DNA of 64,000 nucleotides from Bacteroidales bacterium. GTDB taxonomy: Bacteria > Bacteroidota > Bacteroidia > Bacteroidales > 4484-276. The notes below the pieces were generated by a model. The model saw only the letters and a list, made by a program, of their open reading frames with translations. It did not search any database and was not told the origin of the DNA. Where the stretch lies: NCBI GenBank assembly GCA_035647615.1, contig DASRND010000031.1, forward strand, positions 1-64,000. Reading direction: 5' to 3'. Both the position numbers and the translations under genes were made by a program. This document shows positions 22,714-31,140 of the stretch, piece after piece (within the stretch, counting starts at the first letter, position 1; each line of letters begins with the position of its first letter).

Positions 22714-22755
22714 AAAAAAAGCATGCCCTTCAACCGGAGGAGCATGCTTTTTTTA
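22714..22755. terminator. bidirectional intrinsic terminator
   Basis: A-run, GCATGC stem (22721-22726 against 22742-22747, with an extra CCT/AGG pairing inside), then T-run. It separates the lipoprotein gene (+) from folE (-) and can serve both. Confidence 0.85.
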
Positions 22756-22773
22756 TAGGAATTATCACAACAA

Positions 22774-23451
22774 TTAATGTAGTCTCGATCCGATAAGATG
22801 GATAAACTCGGCGCGTGTTTTCTCGCTCAGGAAAGCTCCGGTGAAATCGGAAGTAGTGGTTACTGAATTTTGTTTCTGAATGCCGCGCATCGACATGCAC
22901 ATATGCTGCGCTTCGATTACCACAGCCACTCCCAGCGGCTTTAATGTGTCCTGGATAGCTTCTTTGATTTGCGTGGTTAGGCGTTCCTGAACTTGCAGCC
23001 GGCGGGCAAAAGCATCCACCACCCGGGGCAATTTGCTCAGCCCCACAATGTGACCATTGGGGATGTAGGCCACGTGCGCTTTGCCAAAAAATGGTAGCAT
23101 GTGGTGTTCGCACATTGAGTAAATCTCAATGTCTTTCACCAGCACCATCTGCCTGTAGTCTTCGGCAAACATGGCCGAGCGCAATATTTCGCGCGGATCG
23201 AGGTCATAGCCGTGTGTAAGAAATTGCAACGCTTTAGCTACGCGCTGCGGCGTCTTGAGAAGCCCTTCGCGGTCGGGGTTTTCACCTATCAATTTTAATA
23301 TCTCGTGATAATGATGCGCCAGTTTATCGAGGGTGGCCTGGTTGTACAAATCCATTTTTTCGTAACCATCCATCTCGTTCTCCCGCGCCATCTGCATCTG
23401 CAGGTCATGAGCTTCGTCCATTACGGACGTTAATACCTTTTCCGTTTTCAT
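22774..23451 (-). CDS. folE: GTP cyclohydrolase I
   Basis: About 225 residues from the ATG at 23451 (MKTEK); an upstream in-frame start would add 12 hydrophobic residues with no homology. Motifs: [19 protein letters not shown], the zinc site Cys in [43 protein letters not shown], and [17 protein letters not shown]. It makes dihydroneopterin triphosphate, the first step to folate and other pterins. The N-terminal 40 residues ([17 protein letters not shown]) are an acidic extension. It lies downstream of two ECF sigma genes on the same strand, but a terminator at 23641-23671 and a TATTTTTG box at 23532-23539 indicate its own promoter. Confidence 0.93.
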   Translation of the reverse strand: MKTEKVLTSVMDEAHDLQMQMARENEMDGYEKMDLYNQATLDKLAHHYHEILKLIGENPDREGLLKTPQRVAKALQFLTHGYDLDPREILRSAMFAEDYRQMVLVKDIEIYSMCEHHMLPFFGKAHVAYIPNGHIVGLSKLPRVVDAFARRLQVQERLTTQIKEAIQDTLKPLGVAVVIEAQHMCMSMRGIQKQNSVTTTSDFTGAFLSEKTRAEFIHLIGSRLH

Positions 23452-23531
23452 GATAAAATTCTTTATTAAAAAGATGAATCCGGCCACTGGTTTTTATAGG
23501 ATTCACCTTTGTCTGATTTATTAATAAGCAA

Positions 23532-23539
23532 CAAAAATA
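23532..23539 (-). promoter_or_regulatory. -7 box of folE
   Basis: A perfect minus-strand TATTTTTG about 80 bp upstream of the folE ATG at 23451; a TTTG lies about 24 bp further up. Confidence 0.4.
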
Positions 23540-23640
23540 AAGATTATTGCGGCACCAGTGTTTCAAATTAAAAAACCCCTTGCAAATGGAGCCCTTTTTT
23601 AAATTAAGACTAGAACAAACCTGAGTCTGGCACTCCAACA

Positions 23641-23671
23641 AAAAAGCCCGACAATATTTGCCGGGCTTTTA
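23641..23671. terminator. bidirectional intrinsic terminator after ECF gene
   Basis: A stem of AAAAGCCCG pairing with CGGGCTTTT around a short AT-rich loop, with A and T runs on its two sides. It follows the stop of the first ECF sigma gene (23695, minus strand). Confidence 0.8.
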
Positions 23672-23694
23672 GAAATTATAAATTCAATGATTGC

Positions 23695-24201
23695 TTAAAC
23701 GTCTTTGAGTGCTTTGATGAGTTTTTTGCGGCTGAAGAAAATCCGGCTTTTTACAGTTCCTATTGAAAGATCGAGATGCTCAGCGATTTCCTTGTATTTA
23801 AAACCTGCGTGATGCATCTTGAATGGAATTCGGTGCTCGTCCTGGAGCGAATCGACTACATTGCTCACCTCTTTGTGCGAAAGTGTTGATTCGGGTGTAG
23901 CTTCTTCTGATTTATTGCTGGAGTTTAAAAAATAGAGGTCGGCGGTGTTGTCGACAATCATGCTCACCTTGCTGTTGCGACGATAATTATTAATAAAGGT
24001 GTTCTTCATAATCGTGTAAGTCCATGCTTTCAGGTTGGTGTTTGCCTGGAACTTATCGCGATATGTAAGTGCTTTCAGGTACGTCTCCTGAACCAAATCG
24101 TTGGCATCTTCTTCGTTCTGTGTAAGGGTGTTGGCGAAATACTTCAGATTAGGCTGGAGACTCGTGAGTTCTTGGTCAAATTTCTGATCTTCCGTTTTCA
24201 T
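23695..24201 (-). CDS. ECF RNA polymerase sigma factor (paralogue A)
   Basis: A 168-residue ECF sigma-70. Region 2 shows NDLVQETYLKALTYRDKF and LKAWTYTIMKNTFINNYRR; region 4 shows EHRIPFKMHHAGFKYKEIAE, DLSIGTVKSRIFFSRKKL. It is highly similar across its length to the neighbouring sigma gene at 24413-24916 and lies 211 bp below it in tandem. No anti-sigma gene is adjacent. A dyad GTGGTT...AACCAC (24229-24253) lies just downstream of its -7 box. Confidence 0.9.
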   Translation of the reverse strand: MKTEDQKFDQELTSLQPNLKYFANTLTQNEEDANDLVQETYLKALTYRDKFQANTNLKAWTYTIMKNTFINNYRRNSKVSMIVDNTADLYFLNSSNKSEEATPESTLSHKEVSNVVDSLQDEHRIPFKMHHAGFKYKEIAEHLDLSIGTVKSRIFFSRKKLIKALKDV

Positions 24202-24228
24202 AACAACAAAAGTTTATTTGTTAAACAT

Positions 24229-24260
24229 GTGGTTTTCTAATAAATGGAACCACAAAAATA
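24229..24260 (-). promoter_or_regulatory. promoter and dyad upstream of ECF paralogue A
   Basis: Minus-strand TATTTTTG (24253-24260) is a perfect -7 box. The inverted repeat GTGGTT (24229-24234) and AACCAC (24248-24253) spans the likely transcription start and could be an operator. I cannot identify its protein. Confidence 0.4.
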
Positions 24261-24412
24261 ACGGAAGCATCCTTTGCTTATTTAATATGCTTCTAAATAA
24301 TTCTTAAATTTACAGGTTTTTAACTTCCAGACTTCTAAGAATTCCCTGAAAATTGAAGGAAACATCTTTGCTAATCATCTTTATAATCAGCGTTTTAGCA
24401 TCATTCGACCTA

Positions 24413-24916
24413 CTATTGGTGACCTTCGAGTTTGTTCATCAGCTTTTTGCGGCTGAAGAAAATCCGGCTTTTTACCGTACCGATTGACAGGTCGAGTTCT
24501 TCAGCAATTTCGCGGTACTTGTAGCCATTGTGGTGCATTTGGAAAGGAACACGGTGCTCCTCCGCGAGATTATCGACAACCTTACGAATTTCTTTGTGCG
24601 AGAGCTGTGCCTCCGGGCTGTACTCTTCGATAAACTTACTTGAGTTGATAAAAAAGTTGTCGTTGGTATTATCTGATATTACCGTTGTCCGGCTTTTGCG
24701 GCGGTAGTTGTTGATGAATGTGTTTTTTAAAATGGTGTACGTCCAAGCTTTCATGTTGGTATTCTCTTCGAATTTATCACGATATGTCAGCGCTTTGAGA
24801 AAGGTGTCCTGAACCAAATCCTTGGCTTCTTCTTCATTCTGCGTGAGCGACTTGGCGAAATAATGAAGATTATCTTGTAAGCTCGTAAGTTCCTGAGTAA
24901 ATGAGTATGGTTTCAT
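24413..24916 (-). CDS. ECF RNA polymerase sigma factor (paralogue B)
   Basis: A 167-residue ECF sigma-70, roughly two thirds identical to paralogue A by eye. Conserved stretches include AWTYTILKNTFINNYRR in region 2 and DLSIGTVKSRIFFSRKKL in region 4. The two differ most in the linker between regions 2 and 4 (SSKFIEEYSPEA here). It has its own TATCTTTG promoter. The CarH-like regulator gene is 204 bp upstream on the same strand. ECF genes next to CarH/LitR-type regulators are known from light-responsive systems; no anti-sigma gene is seen here. Confidence 0.9.
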   Translation of the reverse strand: MKPYSFTQELTSLQDNLHYFAKSLTQNEEEAKDLVQDTFLKALTYRDKFEENTNMKAWTYTILKNTFINNYRRKSRTTVISDNTNDNFFINSSKFIEEYSPEAQLSHKEIRKVVDNLAEEHRVPFQMHHNGYKYREIAEELDLSIGTVKSRIFFSRKKLMNKLEGHQ

Positions 24917-24950
24917 GATTTATCGATTTATGTGTTTAATAAATATGACG

Positions 24951-24958
24951 CAAAGATA
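24951..24958 (-). promoter_or_regulatory. -7 box of ECF paralogue B
   Basis: A perfect minus-strand TATCTTTG followed by GCGTC, 35 bp upstream of the ATG at 24916. A short dyad ATTTAT, 7 bases, ATAAAT lies between box and gene. Confidence 0.45.
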
Positions 24959-25120
24959 AACATAAATGATGAACCGTTAAACACAAAAAATCTAAATAAA
25001 CACTAAAATACTGGAAATAAAACATTTAAACAATACTGAATCAGTAAGTTATGTTGTAAGCTTTTATTATTAAAATGTTGATGATGTAGTAGGAATAATT
25101 AGACAAATCGACCTGAGTAA

Positions 25121-26041
25121 CTATTGGATCAGGTTTTTTAGCGTTTTCATATCATCAAAAACGGTAACTGGAGGAGGAATGATCAGGTTATTCATTTTGA
25201 GCTGCAATCCGGTGATGAGTATCTGTTTTTGACCGAAATCATCTGCCAGGCGATTGATATGATCCTGAACATTATGCAGCGAAAGTCCGGAGGTAATTAC
25301 CGTCAGTAATCCTTGGAATGGAATACTTTGGGCAACTTTTAATAAATCTTCATAAGGTACCATCTGCCCGAGGTAAATCACTTTGTGTCCGGCTTTCTGT
25401 AAAATGTAGGAAGCGAAGAGCAGGCCTATTTCGTGCAGTTCGTTTTGGGGAAGATAGAGTAGGAACGTTTTGAGCTGCGCCGGAGTTGACGTGGGAATCA
25501 CACCGTCAATGGCAACGATCATTTTTTGCCGGATGAGGTTGGTCATAAAATGCTCTTGCGCAGGATGTACAGCGCCAATTTGCCAAAGGACACCTATTTT
25601 GTCGAAAAACGGAATGATAATCCGCGTAAAAGTATCTTCAAACCCCTGGCTGATAATGAGCTTGTTGAGATCTTTCTCAAACTTTGCCTCGTTCATGTCG
25701 ATCATCGACACCACCAGATTTTCGATGTGGCTTCCGGCATCGGTGGTTTTGTTGCAGATGGCTACGATATTATCTACCAGTTCATTGTGCGACATTTTGG
25801 CCAGCAACGAAATCTTGATCCCGGCCCGGTTAAGTATCGAAATGTTGAGGAGCTTCTTTACGTCGTGGTCGGTATAATAGCGGATGTTGGTGTCGGAACG
25901 ATTAGGTGTAACGATATTGTAACGCTTTTCCCAGATGCGCAGCGTATGTGCTTTTATCCCGGTAAGCTGTTCCAGATCTTTGATAGTGTATGTTGCAGAA
26001 GTCAAAGTTTTAATGGTTTTGATTAATGCAAGAACACGCAC
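25121..26041 (-). CDS. CarH/LitR-like MerR regulator with B12-binding domain
   Basis: About 306 residues if it starts at the GTG at 26041; a TTG 12 codons later is also plausible and no ATG is available. An N-terminal MerR helix-turn-helix covers about residues 18-85 (AHTLRIWEKRYNIV). A B12-binding-2 helical domain follows, then a Rossmann B12 domain. Trp153, nine residues, Glu163-His164 (WQIGAVHPAQEH) reproduces the W-x9-EH motif known in adenosylcobalamin photoreceptors. Glu201-x-His203-x-x-Gly206 matches the E/DxHxxG cobalamin ligand motif, and SGL near 251 fits the later binding site. It therefore has the residues needed for light-controlled repression. Two ECF sigma genes and folE follow on the same strand. 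Confidence 0.8.
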   Translation of the reverse strand: MRVLALIKTIKTLTSATYTIKDLEQLTGIKAHTLRIWEKRYNIVTPNRSDTNIRYYTDHDVKKLLNISILNRAGIKISLLAKMSHNELVDNIVAICNKTTDAGSHIENLVVSMIDMNEAKFEKDLNKLIISQGFEDTFTRIIIPFFDKIGVLWQIGAVHPAQEHFMTNLIRQKMIVAIDGVIPTSTPAQLKTFLLYLPQNELHEIGLLFASYILQKAGHKVIYLGQMVPYEDLLKVAQSIPFQGLLTVITSGLSLHNVQDHINRLADDFGQKQILITGLQLKMNNLIIPPPVTVFDDMKTLKNLIQ

Positions 26042-26212
26042 TGGTGCAAAATGTTTAAGGTTGGCTAATTAAAACTAAACAGTGATGCTATGTTAATCCA
26101 ATTCAGAAAAAAGAAAAATCAGGGTACTTTATCAATAAATCACAAACGAAAATAAAATAAGACATCAGTGGCTGTTTGTAAAAAAAAACGGCTGTATGCT
26201 TTTATATTCCGG

Positions 26213-26629
26213 CTATTTGCCCTTCAGTTTGCGTTGCACCTTTTGCTGGTTGATTACTTCCAGTGGTGTAAATATGAGATAAAGTATCAGGAAGGCGAAG
26301 ATGAAGTTGACCGCGTCGTTTCGGTTGAGCAGTGCATAAACGACAAGTATTATCAGAAAAAGCAGCAACTTGAAGCTTGTCGATAGCAATGCCACACTCA
26401 CAAACTTAGTGTTTCGGCTTTGTGTTGATTTTAATTGTAAAAAGTAAACAAGATTAAAAATCACAACAAAGAAAATGAGCAGCCAGGGGATGGCTGGCGA
26501 AAAATAGTGGGCCAGGGATGTGTTGATGGCGATAACGTAGATGATACCAAGAATGACGGCGGTTGCCAGTGTGTAGATCAGGAACCGGCGAATAGCGGCG
26601 CGAATGAGCGTGTGGATGTCTTCCTTCAT
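26213..26629 (-). CDS. AtpI-like small membrane protein
   Basis: About 138 residues from the ATG at 26629 (MKEDIHTL), with four hydrophobic segments and a basic C-terminus (QQKVQRKLKGK). It overlaps the end of the AtpZ-like gene by 1 bp. In many Bacteroidota a protein of this size sits between atpZ and atpB, the a-subunit gene of the F-type ATP synthase, and acts in rotor-ring assembly or as a structural partner. Here atpB does not follow; the next gene on the strand is the CarH-like regulator. The family call is by context and topology. Confidence 0.55.
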   Translation of the reverse strand: MKEDIHTLIRAAIRRFLIYTLATAVILGIIYVIAINTSLAHYFSPAIPWLLIFFVVIFNLVYFLQLKSTQSRNTKFVSVALLSTSFKLLLFLIILVVYALLNRNDAVNFIFAFLILYLIFTPLEVINQQKVQRKLKGK

Positions 26630-26841
26630 CAGATAAAGTCTTTGATGGCGTGATAGATGGCCGTGATCATGGCAAGTGTGGAGAGTATGATGAGTAAAAT
26701 GGGAAATTGGTTGTCCAGCCATTTGTCGAGCTTGTAGCCTCCAAATACGCCGGCAGCAATGATTATCAGCATTTGCATGCCAATGCCCGAGTATTTTATG
26801 AAATTATCGAATTGCTTCTTCTCTTTTTTTAATTTCTTCAT
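26629..26841 (-). CDS. atpZ: AtpZ/AtpI family protein
   Basis: About 70 residues from the ATG at 26841 (MKKLKKEKK); an in-frame start 6 codons earlier is possible. Two membrane segments are separated by the family pattern GVFGGYKLDKWLDNQFPILLI (read in two parts). AtpZ-type proteins help import Mg2+ or assemble the F0 rotor. It overlaps the bactofilin end by about 37 bp and the next gene by 1 bp, which is a tight operon. Confidence 0.7.
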   Translation of the reverse strand: MKKLKKEKKQFDNFIKYSGIGMQMLIIIAAGVFGGYKLDKWLDNQFPILLIILSTLAMITAIYHAIKDFI

Positions 26842-27220
26842 GATGTGCCGGTAGTTCAAAATCCTCGTCTTCGGGGATGTCGTTCATGTTGCAAGAGCCG
26901 GTAAATCTAGCGCCGGGTTCTATTGCAAGCTTGGTCACAAAGATGTCGCCGGTGAGCTTGGCCGCTGCCTTGAGTGTGAGCAACTCGTGCACCACCACCT
27001 TGGCTTTTATTATGCCACTGAAGTCGGCATTCTGACAAATGATTTCTCCCTCTACTTTTCCTGAAGCGCCTATTACCACTTTGCCTTTGCTGTTGATGCT
27101 GCCCATCAGATGCCCGTCGATACGGTAGTCGCCGTTTGATTTTATGTCGCCTTTTATGATGGTTCCGTTGCCCAGAAAGTTGATGGATGGTGAGCTTTCG
27201 ATAATGTTATTTTTCCCCAT
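26804..27220 (-). CDS. bactofilin (polymer-forming cytoskeletal protein)
   Basis: About 138 residues from the ATG at 27220 (MGKNNIIE). The bactofilin beta-helix repeats are clear: GTIIKGDIKSNGDYRIDGHLMGSI, GKVVIGASGKVEGEIICQNADFSG, and KLTGDIFVTKLAIEPGARFTG, each read in parts. Short polar tails flank it. Bactofilins form nucleotide-free filaments used in cell shape, wall remodelling or protein positioning. It heads the three-gene AtpZ operon; a SprE gene lies further upstream on the strand. Confidence 0.9.
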   Translation of the reverse strand: MGKNNIIESSPSINFLGNGTIIKGDIKSNGDYRIDGHLMGSINSKGKVVIGASGKVEGEIICQNADFSGIIKAKVVVHELLTLKAAAKLTGDIFVTKLAIEPGARFTGSCNMNDIPEDEDFELPAHHEEIKKREEAIR

Positions 27221-27349
27221 GATACCCGTTTCTTTTGTTTTGAGAATCACCCGCAAAAATACATTTTTCAAAAATCTTCGCGAGAATCAGTTTTTAGTTC
27301 GGGAATACCCCTTTGGTTTTTACAGGCAACGAATTGTCGCTGTGTGGGT

Positions 27350-30103
27350 TTATTCGCCCGTAGTTTTGTTGAGATAATGTAGATTAAAGAATTTATAATA
27401 GTCTTCGATATTCTTTTCTCGATAAAAAATTGGATAATTATCTACCGAAATGGCAAAGATACTTTTTTCGATATCTCTTATTTGCGTGTTGACGTATTCG
27501 TTGTCCTGGACAGCCCGATAATAGTTTAGTGCTTTTTCGGCGCTCTCGAAATTACCCACCGTGATCATTTGTATGTCTTCCATAAAAACGATGCTGTTAA
27601 TCTTGAGTTGTTGGGTAATAAAATATTTGGTATTAAAGTCAGAAATCCTAATCTTAAGTGCGTTGATGTTGGTGTTTCCGCCATCCACCAGCGCCATAAA
27701 AATGTGCACCGATGCGAGATTTTTGGTGTAAAGGGACGCAACGGCTTCGGGTTCCTTCATGGGTTTTCCGGTGCTGTCGTAGGCTACCGTAGTTTCAGTT
27801 TCCTGCAGCGCCATATTCCCATCCTCGTCGGGACGCAAACGGTTTAGGATGTCCATGGCAAGCGGTTTTACATCGCTTTCGGGATATGTAGCCACCAAAT
27901 ACTCAAGTGAGCTGGCCAGCGTGTCGAGGTTCTGAACATTGCCCAGCGACATGGCTTTCAAAAACTCGAACTTACTCAGCAAATCGCTCTCCTGGTATTT
28001 CTCCACCGCTTCGTTGTAGTTATTAATAACCAGATAAAACTGGTTGTTCATGTAGGCGTTGTAAGTGTTCTGATAAAGTGTGGAGGCAGCATTGCGCTGG
28101 GCTTGCAGCACAAGGTTGTAGTTGGGATCGATGATGATTTTGGCATAGTCGCTCTCCGGAAAGTCGCGCACAATGAGCTGCCGGTAGTACTCGGCACGTT
28201 CGGCATCGGGCAGATCTTCGTTGTTTTTGTACAATTGGTAATAAACCTGAAGTTTGTGTTCGTGCTCCGGAAATTTATTCAGTAGGATTTCAAAGGCTTC
28301 AATCGACTTGGCGTCGTCTTTCAGGCCATCTTTGTAAATGTATCCGATGTTAAAATAAGCTTCTTCGATGAGTGCGTTGGAGGCCTCCATTTTTTCTTCG
28401 GTCATGGGTAGATCCTGCAAATAAAATTCGCGTTTTTTTGGATCGGTTACCAGGGCCACTGCGGTGCTATCGGCGCCCAATGAGTCGGCCTGCGCTATCT
28501 CTGGGTCATCGTCAAAATCGGTGACTATTTGTTTGTTGCTCAGTCGCCACAGATCTTCAAGTTTACGCCGGCCCCATTTTTTCTGAAATTCTGTAAAACC
28601 AAAGCTGACGGCTTGTGGGTTAGAAAAATACCAACTGCCCGACTGTTGCATACTGCGGCCTTCCTGGCGGCTGGCTTGTTCCATCATCGAGAGGGTCTGG
28701 CGGCGTTCGCTTTCTTCTTCGCGTTCACGCGCCTCTTCTTCAGCTATCTTTTTTATCAGCACATCCAGTATCGCGTTACGCTGATCTTCCGGCATCAGCG
28801 CCATGCGTTGCAAACTGTCCTGTAGGGCAATGTTTTGCAAGTTGTCGATAAGTTCGGTAAGTGTTGCCGTTTTGGCGCGGATGGCTTTATAGTTGGGAAA
28901 CTCTTCGGGCAAAAACTGCATAGCTGTATCGTAATAGGCTCCTGCCAGAGTATATTCAGGTTGTTTAAAATGCAACTCTGCCAGGTCGAGCGATGAAACG
29001 GATTTTTGAAAATCGTTTTCCACACTCGAAGCTACCGACAAGGTGAGATATTCGATCCCTTTTTCAATTTGTCCGTCCTTTAGAAAAATTTCCGCCAGAG
29101 CGTAATAAACCTGATCGTAATATTCCTTGTTTTTGCTGTCGCGCAGCATCTTGTTTAATTTCTTAACAATGGCGCTGCGGTTGCTCGATTTAATGTTGTA
29201 AGTTTTGGCAAGGTTTATCTTGGCATTGAACGACATTTCATAGGTTGGATTTTTGCGTATCACCAGGTTATAAAGTCTGGCAGCATCATCCATCTCACCC
29301 AGCTCCTGATAAATCTGTGCCAAAATAAACCTAAGCCGGTTGAGGTCCTTTTTTTTGCGGTTAAGCTCAATAGCACGTTGCAGGTATTTGATGGACTTGC
29401 CATATTGCTGTTGCAAAATGTAATGGTTGGCGTAGACTTTCACAAATTCCTTCTCAAGACTGGCCGGCGCTTCGTCCTTTTTCAGGCTGCTGTTGAGGTT
29501 GTCGAGAATGGTAACGGATTTCTCAAATTCTTTGTTCTGGTTGTAAGTGCGTGCCAGCCAGAGTTCGGCCTGGTAGCGGCTATCTTCCTGGCTAAAACGG
29601 TTGGTGACAAATTCAAAAGTACGCTTTGCATTGGGGAACTCCTTTTTATAAAGGTAGGCTTTGCCAATAAGCAGATAGCTGTCGTCGATCCAGCGAACGT
29701 ACTCTTTGCGCTTGAAATACATCGAGTGGCGCTGAATAACCTTGGAGGACTTTTCGATAGCCCGGTCCATATTGGGAATCACCGACTGTGCATCCTGCTG
29801 CGTACCATATTTATAAACCGGCAACACGCTCGTGTAGTTGTCTTTCACGTTTTTGTCGAGCGAACGCACACCTTCCTTAAAACTTTCGTTCCCATTCCAA
29901 TAGGCGTTATAGTGCGCCGTCAGATTGTGATACGTCCGCCGGGTAAAGGTATTTTTCTTGGTAGAACAACCACTAAGGCCTACAGAGAGAACCATCCAGC
30001 CGATAAGGATGATTGCAAGGTTTCCCCTTACAGAGAATGGTTGAGAAGGAAATATGATGAGCCGCTTTTTCAAATTCCTGTTGCTGATAATTCTTAAAAA
30101 CAA
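27350..30103 (-). CDS. sprE: T9SS lipoprotein SprE/PorW, TPR protein
   Basis: A 917-residue lipoprotein: membrane-type signal with lipobox LSGCSTKK (Cys about residue 46), then many TPR-like helical repeats (for example AIELNRKKKDLNRLRFILAQIYQELGE in parts). The N-terminal stretch NLTAHYNAYWNGNESFKEG matches the SprE/PorW family, an outer-membrane lipoprotein needed for T9SS and gliding, linking PorL/M/N parts. The long N-terminal leader before the lipobox is unusual; a shorter start is not available in frame. It is placed apart from the gldKLMN cluster at 36-42 kb. Confidence 0.85.
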   Translation of the reverse strand: MFLRIISNRNLKKRLIIFPSQPFSVRGNLAIILIGWMVLSVGLSGCSTKKNTFTRRTYHNLTAHYNAYWNGNESFKEGVRSLDKNVKDNYTSVLPVYKYGTQQDAQSVIPNMDRAIEKSSKVIQRHSMYFKRKEYVRWIDDSYLLIGKAYLYKKEFPNAKRTFEFVTNRFSQEDSRYQAELWLARTYNQNKEFEKSVTILDNLNSSLKKDEAPASLEKEFVKVYANHYILQQQYGKSIKYLQRAIELNRKKKDLNRLRFILAQIYQELGEMDDAARLYNLVIRKNPTYEMSFNAKINLAKTYNIKSSNRSAIVKKLNKMLRDSKNKEYYDQVYYALAEIFLKDGQIEKGIEYLTLSVASSVENDFQKSVSSLDLAELHFKQPEYTLAGAYYDTAMQFLPEEFPNYKAIRAKTATLTELIDNLQNIALQDSLQRMALMPEDQRNAILDVLIKKIAEEEAREREEESERRQTLSMMEQASRQEGRSMQQSGSWYFSNPQAVSFGFTEFQKKWGRRKLEDLWRLSNKQIVTDFDDDPEIAQADSLGADSTAVALVTDPKKREFYLQDLPMTEEKMEASNALIEEAYFNIGYIYKDGLKDDAKSIEAFEILLNKFPEHEHKLQVYYQLYKNNEDLPDAERAEYYRQLIVRDFPESDYAKIIIDPNYNLVLQAQRNAASTLYQNTYNAYMNNQFYLVINNYNEAVEKYQESDLLSKFEFLKAMSLGNVQNLDTLASSLEYLVATYPESDVKPLAMDILNRLRPDEDGNMALQETETTVAYDSTGKPMKEPEAVASLYTKNLASVHIFMALVDGGNTNINALKIRISDFNTKYFITQQLKINSIVFMEDIQMITVGNFESAEKALNYYRAVQDNEYVNTQIRDIEKSIFAISVDNYPIFYREKNIEDYYKFFNLHYLNKTTGE

Positions 30104-30213
30104 TATGACGTCACTGAATTGGTTAATAAACTACCATTCGCCAAAAATATTATTAAACTAAACAAAAGCGCGATATTTGCCGCCCGATCGTTATCAGGAA
30201 AAACGTTGTAAAA

Positions 30214-31092
30214 TTGAAACAAAACCGTAATAATAGTAGGACAATCAGCCGGTTAAGGCATAAGTACAAGCTGGTGCTGATGGATGCCGGCTCTTACGAA
30301 GAGAAATTCTCGTTTCGCCTGACGCGCCTCGGCGTGTTTTCAGTAGCCGGTGCTTTGGTCATCCTGTTGGTTTTTCTCACCCTTTATCTGGTAGCCTTCA
30401 CCTCTCTGCGCGAATACATTCCCGGCTATGCTGATGTTAACATGCCCAAAAAAGTCTATGAGCTGCAGCAGAGAGCTGATTCGCTCGAAACCATTTTCCG
30501 GCAACAGACTCTTTACATTACCAATCTGAAGCAGGTCCTGCTCGGAAAAGAAGTTTCCGGCACCATGCCTCCCGGTAAGAATGATTACGTAAGTTACGAT
30601 ACCATCACCATGACCATTTCGGCCGAGGACTCGCTGCTACGTGCCGAGTTTGAGCAGCAAAGCAAATACAACTTGAACCAGAATCAAACGCGCAGCTACA
30701 GGTATGCCCCTGCCGATCTGGGAAACATGAATTTCTTTCCACCCATCAAAGGCATTGTCACGCGGTCGTTTAATAGCAAACTCGATCATTACGGGGTGGA
30801 CATTGTAGCCAAAAGCAACTCAGCCATCAAAGCTGTGCTCGACGGCACGGTGATTTTTTCTGACTGGACGCTCCAAACTGGTTACATTATCGGCCTTCAG
30901 CACAAAAATAATTTGATCTCCGTGTACAAACATAATTCAAGCCTGCTCAAGCAGGAGGGCGCCTACGTGAAAGCCGGCGAAACCATTTCAATTGTGGGCG
31001 CATCCGGAGAACTAAGTACTGGCCCGCATCTGCATTTTGAACTATGGCACAACGGCAGTCCGGTTAACCCTGAAGAATTCATCGCTTTTTAG
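30214..31092 (+). CDS. M23 family metallopeptidase, membrane-anchored
   Basis: A 292-residue protein starting from TTG at 30214, preferred because no ATG is close. One membrane segment at about residues 40-62, a coiled coil to about 110, and an M23/LytM domain from 165. The zinc ligands are seen in HYGVDIVAK and HLHFELWHNG. It probably cleaves or regulates cleavage of peptidoglycan cross-links in the periplasm. The gene is divergent from sprE, with 110 bp between them, and is followed by dxr on the same strand after 48 bp. Confidence 0.85.
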   Translation: MKQNRNNSRTISRLRHKYKLVLMDAGSYEEKFSFRLTRLGVFSVAGALVILLVFLTLYLVAFTSLREYIPGYADVNMPKKVYELQQRADSLETIFRQQTLYITNLKQVLLGKEVSGTMPPGKNDYVSYDTITMTISAEDSLLRAEFEQQSKYNLNQNQTRSYRYAPADLGNMNFFPPIKGIVTRSFNSKLDHYGVDIVAKSNSAIKAVLDGTVIFSDWTLQTGYIIGLQHKNNLISVYKHNSSLLKQEGAYVKAGETISIVGASGELSTGPHLHFELWHNGSPVNPEEFIAF

Positions 31093-31107
31093 TCTTTACA
31101 TAATTTC

Positions 31108-31115
31108 TACTTTTG
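31108..31115 (+). promoter_or_regulatory. -7 box before dxr
   Basis: A perfect TACTTTTG followed by GCAGCC lies 25 bp upstream of the TTG start of dxr, so dxr-rseP have their own promoter. Confidence 0.5.
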
Positions 31116-31140
31116 CAGCCGCAAAAAATCCGCGGACATT

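Noticed and set aside
25111..25139. Stem-loop ACCTGA...TCAGGT with a T-run near the end of the CarH-like gene
   Set aside because: The T-run is on the plus strand, whereas the gene is on the minus strand, so it cannot end that transcript. The stem also overlaps the coding end.
29378..30097. A 239-codon plus-strand frame opposite sprE
   Set aside because: It lies opposite conserved sprE sequence and shows no domain or promoter of its own.
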